Shown here: piece after piece, positions 37,679 through 46,598 of the stretch
Position numbering within the stretch: the first letter of the stretch is position 1
Layout of the letters: each line of letters opens with the position of its first letter
Source: Microbacterium rhizosphaerae
GTDB taxonomy: Bacteria > Actinomycetota > Actinomycetes > Actinomycetales > Microbacteriaceae
Reading direction: 5' to 3'
Assembly: GCF_034120055.1 (NCBI RefSeq)
Contig: NZ_CP139368.1
Location: 1,550,001 to 1,614,000, forward strand
Length of the DNA: 64,000 bases
Translations under genes and position numbers: made by a program
Notes under the pieces: model-generated
What the model was told of the DNA's origin: nothing
The model's input: only the letters and a program-made list of their open reading frames with translations
The model's database searches: none

Positions 37679-38794
37679 TCAGGCGATCGCGTCCTCCAGG
37701 GAGCCGAGCTCGAGGCCGTGCGCCGTGGCGACGCCCGCGTTGACGACGGAGCCGCCGACGACATTGAGCCCTCCGGCGAGCGCAGCGTCCGCGCCCAGCG
37801 CGTCCTTCCAGCCACGGCGTGCGATCTGCCGGATGTAGGGCAGCGTCGCGTTGGTCAGTGCCGAGGTCGACGTGTTGGGAACGGCTCCGGGCATGTTGGC
37901 CACGCAGTAGAACACCGAGCCGTGCACCGTGAACGTGGGGTCGTCGTGGGTCGTGGGGTGCGTGTCCGCGAAGCATCCGCCCTGGTCGACGGCGATGTCC
38001 ACGAGCACCGAACCCGGGCGCATGCGCGCCACCATGTCGTTCGTGACGAGCTTCGGCGCCTTGGCGCCGGGGATGAGCACCGAGCCGATCACCAGATCGG
38101 CGTCCACGACTGCGCGGTCGAGGTCGAGCGGGTTGGATGCGGCGGTCTTGATACGGCCCTGGAAGTGGTCGTCGAGGAACCGCAGACGCTGGATGTTCGT
38201 GTCGAAGATCGTGACGTCGGCGCCCATGCCCGCGGCGATCACGGCCGAGTTCGCACCCGCGACGCCGCCGCCGATCACCGTGACGCGAGCCGGGCGGGTT
38301 CCGGGGACGCCCGACATGAGCAGGCCGAGGCCGCCGGCGGAGCGCATCAGGGTCGACGCGCCCACCATGGGCGCGAGGCGCCCCGCGACCTCGCTCATCG
38401 GGGCGAGCAGCGGCAGGCCGCCGCCGGCGAGCTGGACGGTCTCGTAGGCGATCGCCGTCACGCCGTCGGCGAGGAGGCGGTCGGTGAGCGGCCGGTCGGC
38501 GGCCAGGTGCAGATAGGTGAAGATCACGAGGTCGTCGCGGAAGTACCCGTACTCCGAGGCGATCGGCTCCTTGACCTTCAGCAGCAGCTCGGCTCGGGCC
38601 CAGACCTCTGCCGGGTCGCCGACGAGCGTCGCTCCCGCAGCCAGGTATTCGTCATCCGGCATGGACGATCCGGCGCCGGCGCCCGACTGCACGATGACCT
38701 CGTGGCCGGCCGACACCAGGTCGTGGACTCCCGCGGGTGTCAGCGCGACACGGTACTCGTTGTTCTTGACCTCGGTGGGGACGCTGATCCTCAT
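37679..38794 (-). CDS. ald: Alanine dehydrogenase
   Basis: 371-residue NAD-dependent enzyme interconverting L-alanine and pyruvate plus ammonia. The N-terminal domain has the RVALTP and VQSGAG segments, a Lys in LLLKVKEP and the active-site His in TYLHLAAD; the Rossmann motif follows in VIGGGVAGANSA. The ATG at 38794 has AAAGAG upstream. It is 37 bases downstream of an asparaginase gene on the same strand, so the pair may serve nitrogen release from amino acids. Confidence 0.95.
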   Translation of the reverse strand: MRISVPTEVKNNEYRVALTPAGVHDLVSAGHEVIVQSGAGAGSSMPDDEYLAAGATLVGDPAEVWARAELLLKVKEPIASEYGYFRDDLVIFTYLHLAADRPLTDRLLADGVTAIAYETVQLAGGGLPLLAPMSEVAGRLAPMVGASTLMRSAGGLGLLMSGVPGTRPARVTVIGGGVAGANSAVIAAGMGADVTIFDTNIQRLRFLDDHFQGRIKTAASNPLDLDRAVVDADLVIGSVLIPGAKAPKLVTNDMVARMRPGSVLVDIAVDQGGCFADTHPTTHDDPTFTVHGSVFYCVANMPGAVPNTSTSALTNATLPYIRQIARRGWKDALGADAALAGGLNVVGGSVVNAGVATAHGLELGSLEDAIA

Positions 38795-38831
38795 TGATAT
38801 CGCTCTTTCTGTGCGCCCATGCGGCGCAGCC

Positions 38832-39821
38832 TCACACGGTCGGGCGAATGATCCCGACATCACGACCGCCGCCGAGCACCGACAGCGGAAGCAGCGACAT
38901 CGCGTCCGCGACGTCGGAAGAACGAAGTGCTCCGGCCTTCTCGAGGAGGCGCAGGGCGACGGCGGCTGTTGCCCGGCCGCTGCCGTCGAGCATCTTGAGG
39001 GCGACGGTCGTGCCGTCGGGCGCGACCATCACGTGGACGCCCTCGGCTCCGCCCTTGGCGAAGACGCCGAGGCGCTCGATGAGGACGGTGTCCGGCTGTC
39101 CGGGGCCGGCGATCCCCCACGGGTTCTCGCGCACGGCGCGGACGAGCGCACCCGCGGCCCGGTGCAGGGCGAACGGCGATGATTCGGACGACCCGCCGAT
39201 GCGATGGATGGCGCGCGCCAGCCCCGCGAGGGTCATGGCGTACACCGGGGCACCGCATCCGTCGATCGCGGTCGCCGCCATGCGCTCGCCGGTCATCCGC
39301 TCGATGAGCTCGCGGATGTGGATCTGCACCGGGTGATTCGGCTCGAGGTAGGTCGCCGTGTCCCAGCCGTTGACCGTGCAGGCCAGCAGCATCGTCGCAT
39401 GCTTGCCGGAGCAGTTCATCCGCACGCGCCCCGGCTGGTCGCGCTCGCGCACCATGTCGTCGCGGGTCGCCTGATCGCTCGGCCACGCGGGCGGGCAGCC
39501 GAGGTCGTCCTCGCCGACCCCGGCGGTCTCGAGGATGCTGCGCACGACGGCGGCGTGACTGTCCGTGCCCGAGTGGCTCGCCGTGGCGAGGGCGAGCTGC
39601 GGGCCCTCGACCTGGGCGCCGGCGGTGATCGAGCCGAGCGCCTGGAGCGGCTTCATGCTCGAGCGCGGGAGGATCAGCGCGGAGGCGTCGCCCCACGTGC
39701 CCGAGACGGTCCCGTCGGGTGCGAGCACGATCGCGGTCCCGATGTGCCGGGACTCGATGAACCCGCTGCGTTCGACGACGGCGAGCTCGACGGCGGCTTC
39801 GGCTGTGAAGGTCTCCGGCAC
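38832..39821 (-). CDS. Asparaginase of the thermolabile Rhizobium-type (Asparaginase_II family)
   Basis: 329 residues resembling Rhizobium etli AnsA and not the E. coli AnsA/B fold. It has LPRSSMKPLQALGS, which carries the Ser-x-x-Lys catalytic pair, plus LATASHSG, MNCSGKH and DGCGAPVY. It would convert asparagine to aspartate and ammonia in the cytoplasm. The GTG at 39821 was chosen because TAGGCT lies seven bases upstream; an in-frame ATG at 39872 would add 17 residues encoded across that promoter. Probably co-transcribed with ald. Confidence 0.85.
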   Translation of the reverse strand: MPETFTAEAAVELAVVERSGFIESRHIGTAIVLAPDGTVSGTWGDASALILPRSSMKPLQALGSITAGAQVEGPQLALATASHSGTDSHAAVVRSILETAGVGEDDLGCPPAWPSDQATRDDMVRERDQPGRVRMNCSGKHATMLLACTVNGWDTATYLEPNHPVQIHIRELIERMTGERMAATAIDGCGAPVYAMTLAGLARAIHRIGGSSESSPFALHRAAGALVRAVRENPWGIAGPGQPDTVLIERLGVFAKGGAEGVHVMVAPDGTTVALKMLDGSGRATAAVALRLLEKAGALRSSDVADAMSLLPLSVLGGGRDVGIIRPTV

Positions 39822-39828
39822 GGCACCC

Positions 39829-39834
39829 AGCCTA
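39829..39834 (-). promoter_or_regulatory. -10 hexamer of the asparaginase-ald unit (leaderless)
   Basis: The minus strand reads TAGGCT, then GGGTGCC, then GTG at 39821. This decides the start of the asparaginase gene. Confidence 0.55.
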
Positions 39835-39892
39835 CTGCGGGCGTCGTGCATCACCCAGGCGGAGAGGGTCATCGGGATGGAATACTGACGGG

Positions 39893-40363
39893 ATGTTCGG
39901 CGAGCACCGCTATACCGTCACATCCGTCTGGACCGGCGACCGCGGAACCGGCACCAGCGGCTACCGCGACTACGACCGGTCGGTCACCCTGTCGATCCAC
40001 GGCAAGCCCGATCTGCCGGCGTCGTCCGACAAGCCGTTCCGGGGCGACCCGGCGCGATGGAACCCCGAGGACATGCTCCTGGCCGCGCTGTCCGAGTGCC
40101 ATCTGCTCTCGTACCTGCACGCGTGCGTCCAGGCGGGGGTGATCGTCCGCGGCTACACCGACAAGGCGATCGGCATCATGTTCGAGGACGGCCAGGGGGG
40201 CGGCAGGTTCACCGAGGTCATCCTGCGGCCGCACGTGATCATCGCCGAGGAGTCGATGAAGGATGCCGCCATGCGGGCGCACCACCAGGCCCACGAGTGG
40301 TGCTTCATCGCGAGCTCGGTGAACTTCCCGGTGCGCGTCGAGCCGACGGTGCGCGTCGCCTGA
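39893..40363 (+). CDS. OsmC-family peroxidase-like protein
   Basis: 156 residues of the OsmC/Ohr fold. The two redox cysteines are in LSECHLLSYL (about 70) and HEWCFIASS (about 142), the spacing seen in thiol-dependent hydroperoxide reductases. No operon partner; it converges on the acyltransferase with a three-base gap. The start codon is preceded by AATACT six bases upstream, a weak relative of the leaderless -10 found elsewhere. A MarR-type regulator, common beside Ohr, is absent. Confidence 0.87.
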   Translation: MFGEHRYTVTSVWTGDRGTGTSGYRDYDRSVTLSIHGKPDLPASSDKPFRGDPARWNPEDMLLAALSECHLLSYLHACVQAGVIVRGYTDKAIGIMFEDGQGGGRFTEVILRPHVIIAEESMKDAAMRAHHQAHEWCFIASSVNFPVRVEPTVRVA

Positions 40364-40366
40364 CGA

Positions 40367-41143
40367 TCAGAGCCGCTCGTGCGGCAGGACCTGCTTGATG
40401 CGGTCGATGCCGTGCGCGGGCGCTTCGTTGTACGCGTTCGCGAGCTCCTGGCCCGATAGGGCATGGATCGACGCCATGATCTCGTCTGTGGCGAGGCGGC
40501 GCGCCTTGCCCGACTCCGCGGTGCCGTGCTTGGAGAGGTCCAGCGGCTCGCCGAACTTGATGGAGACGCGCGGGCGCGTGCGGGGGAACTTGGCGCCGAC
40601 GGGCATCACCTTGTCGGTGTTGACGAGCCCCACCGGCACGACGAGCGCGCCCGTCTGGAGTGCGAGGTAGGCGACACCGGTGCGGCCCTTGTAGAGGCGC
40701 CCGTCGAGGGAGCGGGTGCCCTCCGGATACATCGCCGTCGCCTGGCCCGCCTCGAGCATCCGTCGCTGCTGGTCGAGGGCGTCCAGCGCGGCCTGACCCG
40801 CGCCGCGCCGCACCGGGCTCGCACCGATCGCGCCGAAGAACTCGCGGGCGAGCCATCCGGAGAGGCCCTTCCCCTCGAAGTAGCTCGACTTGGCGAGGAA
40901 GTGGACCGTGCGCGGCGCGACGACGGGGATCGCGATCGAGTCGATGAACGAGAGGTGGTTGCTCGCGAAGATGATCGCGCCCTCGCGGGGTACGTTGTGC
41001 CTGCCCTCGATGTTCGGCCGATAGATGATGCGCACGAGGGGCACGAGGATCATGCGGATGAGGCCGTACAGGAAGCCGGCGGTGCGCGGCTCTTCGTCGG
41101 GCTGCTCGGCATCGTCCGACGCGTACGTCTCCGCTTCAGTCAC
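40367..41143 (-). CDS. 1-acyl-sn-glycerol-3-phosphate acyltransferase (PlsC family)
   Basis: 258 residues. It has the HX4D catalytic motif in NHLSFID (about 62-68) and the PEGTRS substrate-binding motif (about 140), with one hydrophobic anchor near 25-42. It acylates lysophosphatidic acid to phosphatidic acid at the inner membrane; actinobacterial genomes carry several paralogs, so the acceptor could differ. The GTG start at 41143 lies six bases from TACCCT on the minus strand. Divergent from the FKBP gene. Confidence 0.87.
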   Translation of the reverse strand: MTEAETYASDDAEQPDEEPRTAGFLYGLIRMILVPLVRIIYRPNIEGRHNVPREGAIIFASNHLSFIDSIAIPVVAPRTVHFLAKSSYFEGKGLSGWLAREFFGAIGASPVRRGAGQAALDALDQQRRMLEAGQATAMYPEGTRSLDGRLYKGRTGVAYLALQTGALVVPVGLVNTDKVMPVGAKFPRTRPRVSIKFGEPLDLSKHGTAESGKARRLATDEIMASIHALSGQELANAYNEAPAHGIDRIKQVLPHERL

Positions 41144-41149
41144 CTATAG

Positions 41150-41155
41150 AGGGTA
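41150..41155 (-). promoter_or_regulatory. -10 hexamer of the acyltransferase gene (leaderless)
   Basis: The minus strand reads TACCCT, six bases, then GTG at 41143. No Shine-Dalgarno site fits in the gap. Confidence 0.45.
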
Positions 41156-41271
41156 CTCCGGGATGCATTCCCGTCCCGTTATGGGGCGTCTGCTGGTCCC
41201 TTCCCAGCGCGGACACACGAACATGCGACAGGATGAGTGCACTCCCTTCTTCTTTCTTTCGTGAGGTTTCC

Positions 41272-42222
41272 GTGCGCATTCGTCCGATCGCCGCCCTGTC
41301 CGCCGCCGCTGTCGCGGCGCTCCTGCTCGCCGGCTGTTCGTCGTCTCCGACGCCGACGGCGTCCCCGTCCGCGTCGGCCGGTGCCGACCTGTGCTCCGCG
41401 GTCGCCGCCGGAGGCGACGCGGTGAAGGCGGTCAAGGTCACCGGCGACGTCGGCAGCGAGGCGAGCGCCACTTTCGACAAGCCGCTGTCGGTCTCGAAGA
41501 TCCAGCGCACCGTCGTCACGGAGGGCACCGGCCAGAAGGTGAAGGCCGGGGACCTCGTGCAGTACGCACTCACCGCCTACAACACCGAGACCGGCGCGAA
41601 GCTCGGCTCGGTGGGCTACAAGAAGGGCGAGGTGCTGCCGTCGCAGATCTCGGCCGACAGCCCGCTCGGCCAGGTCTTCGGCTGCGCGCCCGTCGGCACT
41701 CGTGTGGTCGCCGCTTTCCCCAGCACCGAGACCGCCCCGGGCGAGGTCTACGTCCTGGATCTGCTGAAGGTCGTTCCGGCCAAGGCGTGGGGCGCCGACC
41801 AGTCCGCCTCGACGGCCGGCCTGCCGACGGTGAAGCTCGCGAAGGACGGCGAGCCCTCGATCTCCATGCCGAAGGGCGCGACAGCGCCGACCGAGACCAA
41901 GATCGTCACCCTCAAGAAGGGCGACGGCGAGACCGTGGCCTCGGGTGACCAGGTGCTCGTGCAGTACAAGGGCGTCCTGTGGAACGACGGCAAGGAGTTC
42001 GACTCCAGCTGGAAGCGCGGCACGCCCGCGAGCTTCCAGACCACCGGTGTCGTCAAGGGCTTCCAGAAGGCCCTGGAGGGTCAGACGGTCGGCTCGCAGG
42101 TGCTCGTCGTCATCCCGCCGGCCGACGGCTACGGCAGCAAGGCACAGGGCTCGATCCCGGCGAACTCGACGCTCGTGTTCGTCGTCGACATCCTCGGCAC
42201 GCAGCACACGACCTCACAGTAG
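41272..42222 (+). CDS. FKBP-type peptidyl-prolyl isomerase lipoprotein with two FKBP-like domains
   Basis: 316 residues with a lipoprotein signal peptide (MRIRPIAALSAAAVAALLLAG, lipobox LLAGC, lipidated Cys about 21), so it is anchored on the outer face of the membrane. Residues about 65-190 form a diverged FKBP-like domain (VVTEGTGQKVKAGDLVQYAL); residues about 210-316 are a canonical FKBP with VLVQYKGVLWNDGKEFDSS and VIPPADGYG. Only the second keeps the isomerase motifs. GTG at 41272 follows GAGG with five bases of spacing and gives a proper signal peptide; the open frame from 41233 would spoil it. Confidence 0.9.
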   Translation: MRIRPIAALSAAAVAALLLAGCSSSPTPTASPSASAGADLCSAVAAGGDAVKAVKVTGDVGSEASATFDKPLSVSKIQRTVVTEGTGQKVKAGDLVQYALTAYNTETGAKLGSVGYKKGEVLPSQISADSPLGQVFGCAPVGTRVVAAFPSTETAPGEVYVLDLLKVVPAKAWGADQSASTAGLPTVKLAKDGEPSISMPKGATAPTETKIVTLKKGDGETVASGDQVLVQYKGVLWNDGKEFDSSWKRGTPASFQTTGVVKGFQKALEGQTVGSQVLVVIPPADGYGSKAQGSIPANSTLVFVVDILGTQHTTSQ

Positions 42223-42245
42223 GCGGCAGGTCCGCGACAGCTGTC

Positions 42246-42278
42246 GATGCGCCCTCGGCTTGACGCCGGGGGCGCATC
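42246..42278 (+). terminator. Terminator of the FKBP gene
   Basis: 14-bp stem (42246-42259 and 42265-42278, one U-G pair) with a five-base loop, 24 bases after the stop and 19 before the dxr -10. Confidence 0.85.
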
Positions 42279-42296
42279 CGTCTGCGCGCACCTCGC

Positions 42297-42302
42297 TAGG
42301 CT
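42297..42302 (+). promoter_or_regulatory. -10 hexamer of dxr (leaderless)
   Basis: TAGGCT, seven bases, then GTG at 42310. It selects this GTG over the in-frame ATG at 42247, which lies inside the preceding terminator. Confidence 0.6.
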
Positions 42303-42309
42303 GACGGTC

Positions 42310-43395
42310 GTGCGGCGCATCGTCATCCTCGGTTCCACGGGCTCGATCGGGACGCAGGCGCTCGACGTCATCCGCGCGAACCCGACGCGCTTCGACGTGG
42401 TGGGTCTCGCCGCCGGTTCGAACCGGGATGCGGTGGCCGCCCAGGCCGCGGAGTTCGGTGTCGAGAACACCGCCTTCGGTGCCGCCGAGGCCGAGCAGCT
42501 CGTGCGCGACGTCGAGGCGGACGTGGTGCTCAACGGCATCACCGGATCCGTCGGCCTCGGCTCGACGCTCGCCGCGCTGGAGAGCGGCCGCACGCTCGCG
42601 CTCGCCAACAAGGAGTCTCTGATCGTCGGGGGCGACCTCGTCACAGCGCTCGCCGCCCCCGGCCAGATCGTGCCCGTCGACTCGGAGCACTCCGCGATCG
42701 CGCAGGCCCTGCGCGCGGGCGAGCACTCGGAAGTGCGGCGGCTCGTGGTCACCGCCTCCGGCGGCCCGTTCCGCGGTCGCTCGCGGGCGTCGCTCGCGGA
42801 GGTGACGCCCGCCGAGGCGCTCGCGCATCCCACCTGGAACATGGGCCGGGTCGTGACGACCAACTCCGCGACGCTCGTGAACAAGGGCCTCGAGGTCATC
42901 GAGGCGCACCTCCTGTTCGACATCCCGTTCGGCGACATCGAGGTGGTCGTCCACCCGCAGTCCATCGTGCACTCGATGGTCGAGTTCTGCGACGGATCGA
43001 CGATCGCCCAGGCGTCGCCGCCGGACATGCGACTGCCGATCTCGCTGGGCCTCGACTGGCCGCACCGGGTGAGCGGCGTCGGCCGTCCGCTGGACTGGAC
43101 GGCGTCGGCGTCCTGGACCTTCGAGCCTCTCGACGACGACGCCTTCCCCGCCGTCCGCCTCGCGAAGGCGGTCGGGCGCGCGGGAGGCACCTATCCCGCG
43201 GTCTTCAACGCCGCGAACGAGCAGGCGGTCGACGCCTTCCACGACGGCCGGCTGTCGTTCCTCGGCATCGTCGAGACGATCCAGCGCGTCGTGGATGCGC
43301 ACGACCCACCCGACGCGCTCACCCTCGAGTCCCTCGCCGAGGCGGAGCGCTGGGCGAGGGACGTCGCGGATCGCGCGATCGCCGGCGGCCGCTGA
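42310..43395 (+). CDS. dxr: 1-deoxy-D-xylulose 5-phosphate reductoisomerase
   Basis: 361-residue NADPH enzyme that makes 2-C-methyl-D-erythritol 4-phosphate, the committed step of the MEP isoprenoid pathway and the target of fosmidomycin. Motifs: [13 protein letters not shown] (cofactor), [16 protein letters not shown] (metal and substrate), TASGGPFRG and [12 protein letters not shown]. It is convergent with the Mur ligase gene and close to the site-2 protease and dapA, matching the usual actinobacterial dxr-rip1 neighbourhood with the Mur ligase inserted between. Confidence 0.96.
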   Translation: MRRIVILGSTGSIGTQALDVIRANPTRFDVVGLAAGSNRDAVAAQAAEFGVENTAFGAAEAEQLVRDVEADVVLNGITGSVGLGSTLAALESGRTLALANKESLIVGGDLVTALAAPGQIVPVDSEHSAIAQALRAGEHSEVRRLVVTASGGPFRGRSRASLAEVTPAEALAHPTWNMGRVVTTNSATLVNKGLEVIEAHLLFDIPFGDIEVVVHPQSIVHSMVEFCDGSTIAQASPPDMRLPISLGLDWPHRVSGVGRPLDWTASASWTFEPLDDDAFPAVRLAKAVGRAGGTYPAVFNAANEQAVDAFHDGRLSFLGIVETIQRVVDAHDPPDALTLESLAEAERWARDVADRAIAGGR

Positions 43396-43422
43396 GCGAA
43401 CGCGGTCGAGACCCGATGGCGG

Positions 43423-45114
43423 TCAGCGCCACTCCCTCTCGGGATCCGAGAGCGGCGTCTCATCCTCGGGGTACGGCACGGGCCAGTGCGGATCGGGCAC
43501 CGGCCAGCCGGCGTCGCGCAGCGCGCGCCGGGCGAGCTCGCGGGCCGAGTACGGCGTGCGGGCGCCGCGGATGTCGCGGTAGTCCTGGTGCCCAGGGCCG
43601 CACCACAGGATCGCGTCGCCCTCGCCGGCGAGCGCGACCGCCTCGATGATCGCGCGCTCCGGCGGCGTGTACTCGAGGATCACCGCGTCCGGGCGCGCCC
43701 GGCGTGCGCCCTCGATGAGGGTCGCGCGGATCGAGTCCGGGTCCTCGAAGCGCGGGTGGTGGTCGGTGATGATGAGGATGTCGCTGCCCTCGACGCCCGT
43801 GCGGCCCATGTCGTGGCGCTTGGTGGCGTCGCGGTCGCCGTCGGCGCCGAAGAGGAACAGCACCTTGCCGGGCGTCACGCGCCGCACCGCGGCGAGGGTC
43901 TTCTCGAACGCGTCGGGGGAGTGGCCGAAGTCGACGTAGACCGCGGGCCCGCTCTCGCCCGAGACGAGCTGCGTGCGTCCGGGCAAGGAGGCCTCGATGC
44001 GGCCCGAGCCGCCGGCCGAGGCATCCAGCGCCCCGACCAGGGCGTCCCACATGTAGCCGCCCTCGAGGATCATGACGATCGCGAGGCCCGCGTTGGCGGC
44101 CATGTGGCGGCCGATGACCGGCACGACCGTCGTGAGGCTGCGCCCGTCGCGCGACGACAGCCGGAACTCGGTACCGGTCGGGCGCTCGTCGAGGATCTCG
44201 ACGATCCAGTCGGCCTTCGCCGCAGCCTCCGGATCCGCGGCGATCGCCGGTGTCGCGATCGTGACGGACGGCACCTCGGAGCGCTCGGCGACCTCCGCGC
44301 CGGGCTCGGAATCGAGCGAGATGACCGCGCGCCGCGATCGGTCGGGGCGGAACAGCGCCATCTTCGCCTCGAAGTACTCGCGCATGTCGGCGTAGTCGTC
44401 GAGGTGGTCGTGGCTGAGGTTCGTGAACCCGGCGACGTCGAACACGAGACCGTCGACGCGGTGTCGGCTGAGCGCCTGCGCGCTGACCTCCACGGCGACG
44501 GCCTCGACACCGCGTTCGCGCATCAGGGCGAGGAGCGCGTGGAACTCCGATGCCTCGGGCGTCGTGAGCCGCGACACGATGACCTGCCCGGCGATGTGCC
44601 GCTCGGCGGTCGACGAGAGCCCCGTGGTCACCCCGAGCTGGCCGAGGATGCCTTCGAGCAGGTGCGAGACGCTCGTCTTGCCGTTGGTGCCCGTCGTCGC
44701 GAACAGGGTCGGGATGTCGTCATCCGGACCCGTGCCGTAGACCCATGCGGACAAGTCGCCGAGAAGCGCCCGCGGGTCGTCGACGACCACGATCGGAAGA
44801 CCCGCGGATGCAGCGATCCCGGCGCCCTCCGCGTCGGTGATGACCGCGACCGCGCCCTTGTCCGCTGCGGCCCGGGCGAACTCCGCGCCGTGCCGGTTGA
44901 CCCCGCGGATCGCGACGAACGCCTCGCCGGCGCGCAGATCGGCGGTCGCGAGGGTGATGCCCGTCAGGGTGACCCCGGGCTCGCCACGGAGCTCCCCGCC
45001 GAAGCGATGGGCGAGCTCGTCGAGCGAGCGGACGGGCGGATGCTCGGGTCGGAGGACGGGGGGCAGGTTGGCGGGTGCGGCGGGGTGCACCGGCGAATCA
45101 GGGGCTGTCGGCAT
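43423..45114 (-). CDS. murE: MurE-type UDP-MurNAc-tripeptide ligase with atypical amino-acid-specificity motif
   Basis: 563-residue Mur ligase. N-terminal UDP-MurNAc-binding domain, ATP loop TGTNGKTSV (GTNGKT 142-147), carbamylated-Lys segment YFEAKMALF (Lys about 251), and a C-terminal domain. It adds the third residue to UDP-MurNAc-dipeptide. At the specificity site, DAP enzymes have DNPR and several Lys enzymes DNPA; here it is DHHPR (about 451-455), and the usual DYAHTPDAL reads DFGHSPDAF. It is outside any mur-fts cluster, flanked by dxr (convergent) and the site-2 protease (divergent). It could be the main MurE or a MurE paralog (MurT is less likely, as no glutamine amidotransferase partner is seen). 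Confidence 0.8.
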   Translation of the reverse strand: MPTAPDSPVHPAAPANLPPVLRPEHPPVRSLDELAHRFGGELRGEPGVTLTGITLATADLRAGEAFVAIRGVNRHGAEFARAAADKGAVAVITDAEGAGIAASAGLPIVVVDDPRALLGDLSAWVYGTGPDDDIPTLFATTGTNGKTSVSHLLEGILGQLGVTTGLSSTAERHIAGQVIVSRLTTPEASEFHALLALMRERGVEAVAVEVSAQALSRHRVDGLVFDVAGFTNLSHDHLDDYADMREYFEAKMALFRPDRSRRAVISLDSEPGAEVAERSEVPSVTIATPAIAADPEAAAKADWIVEILDERPTGTEFRLSSRDGRSLTTVVPVIGRHMAANAGLAIVMILEGGYMWDALVGALDASAGGSGRIEASLPGRTQLVSGESGPAVYVDFGHSPDAFEKTLAAVRRVTPGKVLFLFGADGDRDATKRHDMGRTGVEGSDILIITDHHPRFEDPDSIRATLIEGARRARPDAVILEYTPPERAIIEAVALAGEGDAILWCGPGHQDYRDIRGARTPYSARELARRALRDAGWPVPDPHWPVPYPEDETPLSDPEREWR

Positions 45115-45164
45115 GGCGCATCCATCTTCCCCCGCCTGTTGGGCGAACTCAAAGCGCGCACGAG

Positions 45165-45170
45165 TACCGT
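45165..45170 (+). promoter_or_regulatory. -10 hexamer of the site-2 protease gene (leaderless)
   Basis: TACCGT, seven bases (TGGCGGG), then GTG at 45178. Confidence 0.55.
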
Positions 45171-45177
45171 TGGCGGG

Positions 45178-46557
45178 GTGACAGTCGTGGCCTTCGTGAT
45201 CGGCATCCTCATCATGGTGGTGGGGCTCGCCGTGTCCATCGCGCTGCACGAGCTCGGGCACCTGTACCCCGCGAAGCGATTCGGGGTGCGCGTCGGCCAG
45301 TACATGATCGGGTTCGGCCCGACGCTGTGGTCGCGCACGTACGGCGAGACCGAGTACGGCGTCAAGGCGATCCCGCTGGGCGGCTACATCTCCATGGCCG
45401 GCATGTATCCGCCCTCGGCCGAGCTCGCCGCCGCATCGGCCGGTGGCGGAGCCGGCGGGAGCAGAGCTCGCGACGGGCGAGCGCGCGACGGGCGCGCCGG
45501 CGGCGGGTTCTTCGCGACGATGGTCCAGGATGCGCAGACCGCCAACGACCAGACGCTCCGGGGTGCCGACGACGACCGGGTCTTCTACAAGCTTCCGGTC
45601 TGGAAGCGCATCGTCATCATGCTCGGCGGGCCGACCATGAACCTCCTGCTGGCGGTCGTCCTGTTCGCGATCCTGTTCAGCGGCATCGGCGTGAAGACGG
45701 CGACGACGACCGTCGGCTCGGTGTCCGCGTGCGTGATCCCCGCGGACACGCAGCGCACGACGTGCCAGTCGTCCGACCCGGCGTCCCCGGCAGCGCAGGC
45801 CCGTCTGCGCGCGGGCGACCAGATCCTCTCGGTGGGCGGCACGCCGGTCTCGACCTTCGCCGAGGTGTCGGCGATCGTCCGGGATGCGCCGAACCAGGAC
45901 CTCGCGTTCGTCATCCGCCGTGACGGGCAGACGCAGACCCTCACCGTGACGCCGATGCTGGCGACGCGCGACAAGACGGACGCCTCCGGCGTCCCGGTCA
46001 AGAACGCCGACGGCACGACGCAGACGACCCAGGTCGGCTTCGTCGGCGTGAGCCCGCAGCTGCAATACGTGCGCCAGCCGATCTGGGAGGGGCCGGCCGC
46101 CGCCGCGCAGAACGTCGGGGCCGTCGCGGGCATCGTGTGGCAGATGCCGGTCAAGGTGTATCAGACGGCCGAGACGCTCGTCACGGGCGGACAGCGCGAC
46201 CCGAACGGCCCGCTCAGCATCGTCGGGGCGGGCGTGCTCGCGGGCGAGGTCGCATCCTCGGACGCTCCCGTCCTCGACCGGGCGGCCGGGATGCTGGGGC
46301 TGCTCGCATCCCTCAACATCGCCCTCTTCGTCTTCAACCTCATCCCGCTGCTGCCTCTCGACGGCGGACACGTCGCCATCGCGCTGTGGGACGGCGCGCG
46401 CCGGTCCTGGGCGAAGCTGTTCCGCCGTCCGCCCCCGCCGCAGGTGGATGCCGCGAAGCTCGTGCCGGTGACGTATCTCGTCGTCGTCGCGCTCATCGTG
46501 ATGGGCGCCGTGCTGATCGTCGCGGACTTCGTCAACCCGGTCTCGCTGTTCGGCTGA
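45178..46557 (+). CDS. Site-2 (M50) intramembrane zinc metalloprotease, RseP/Rip1 type
   Basis: 459 residues. The zinc site HELGH (24-28) is in the first membrane helix, and the third ligand is in the later NLIPLLPLDGGH. Between them are a PDZ domain (about 190-265) and an amphipathic segment. Such proteases cut membrane-bound anti-sigma factors and cell-division or lipid regulators. Before the PDZ there is an unusual Gly/Arg-rich insert (about 85-115, with RARDGRARDGRAGGG) encoded by short DNA repeats. GTG at 45178 fits the leaderless spacing; dapA follows after 41 bases. Confidence 0.92.
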   Translation: MTVVAFVIGILIMVVGLAVSIALHELGHLYPAKRFGVRVGQYMIGFGPTLWSRTYGETEYGVKAIPLGGYISMAGMYPPSAELAAASAGGGAGGSRARDGRARDGRAGGGFFATMVQDAQTANDQTLRGADDDRVFYKLPVWKRIVIMLGGPTMNLLLAVVLFAILFSGIGVKTATTTVGSVSACVIPADTQRTTCQSSDPASPAAQARLRAGDQILSVGGTPVSTFAEVSAIVRDAPNQDLAFVIRRDGQTQTLTVTPMLATRDKTDASGVPVKNADGTTQTTQVGFVGVSPQLQYVRQPIWEGPAAAAQNVGAVAGIVWQMPVKVYQTAETLVTGGQRDPNGPLSIVGAGVLAGEVASSDAPVLDRAAGMLGLLASLNIALFVFNLIPLLPLDGGHVAIALWDGARRSWAKLFRRPPPPQVDAAKLVPVTYLVVVALIVMGAVLIVADFVNPVSLFG

Positions 46558-46586
46558 GGGGGCTGAGAGGCCACCGCCCGGTCCGA

Positions 46587-46592
46587 TAGCCT
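46587..46592 (+). promoter_or_regulatory. -10 hexamer of dapA (leaderless)
   Basis: TAGCCT, six bases, then ATG at 46599. It allows dapA transcription independent of the protease gene. Confidence 0.55.
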
Positions 46593-46598
46593 GAGTGC

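Noticed and set aside
39822..39872. N-terminal extension of the asparaginase
   Set aside because: Encoded over the TAGGCT -10 and the gap; GTG at 39821 fits better.
43486..45177. Upstream extension of the site-2 protease frame
   Set aside because: Antisense to the Mur ligase gene and charged; the protease begins at GTG 45178 with a good leaderless promoter.
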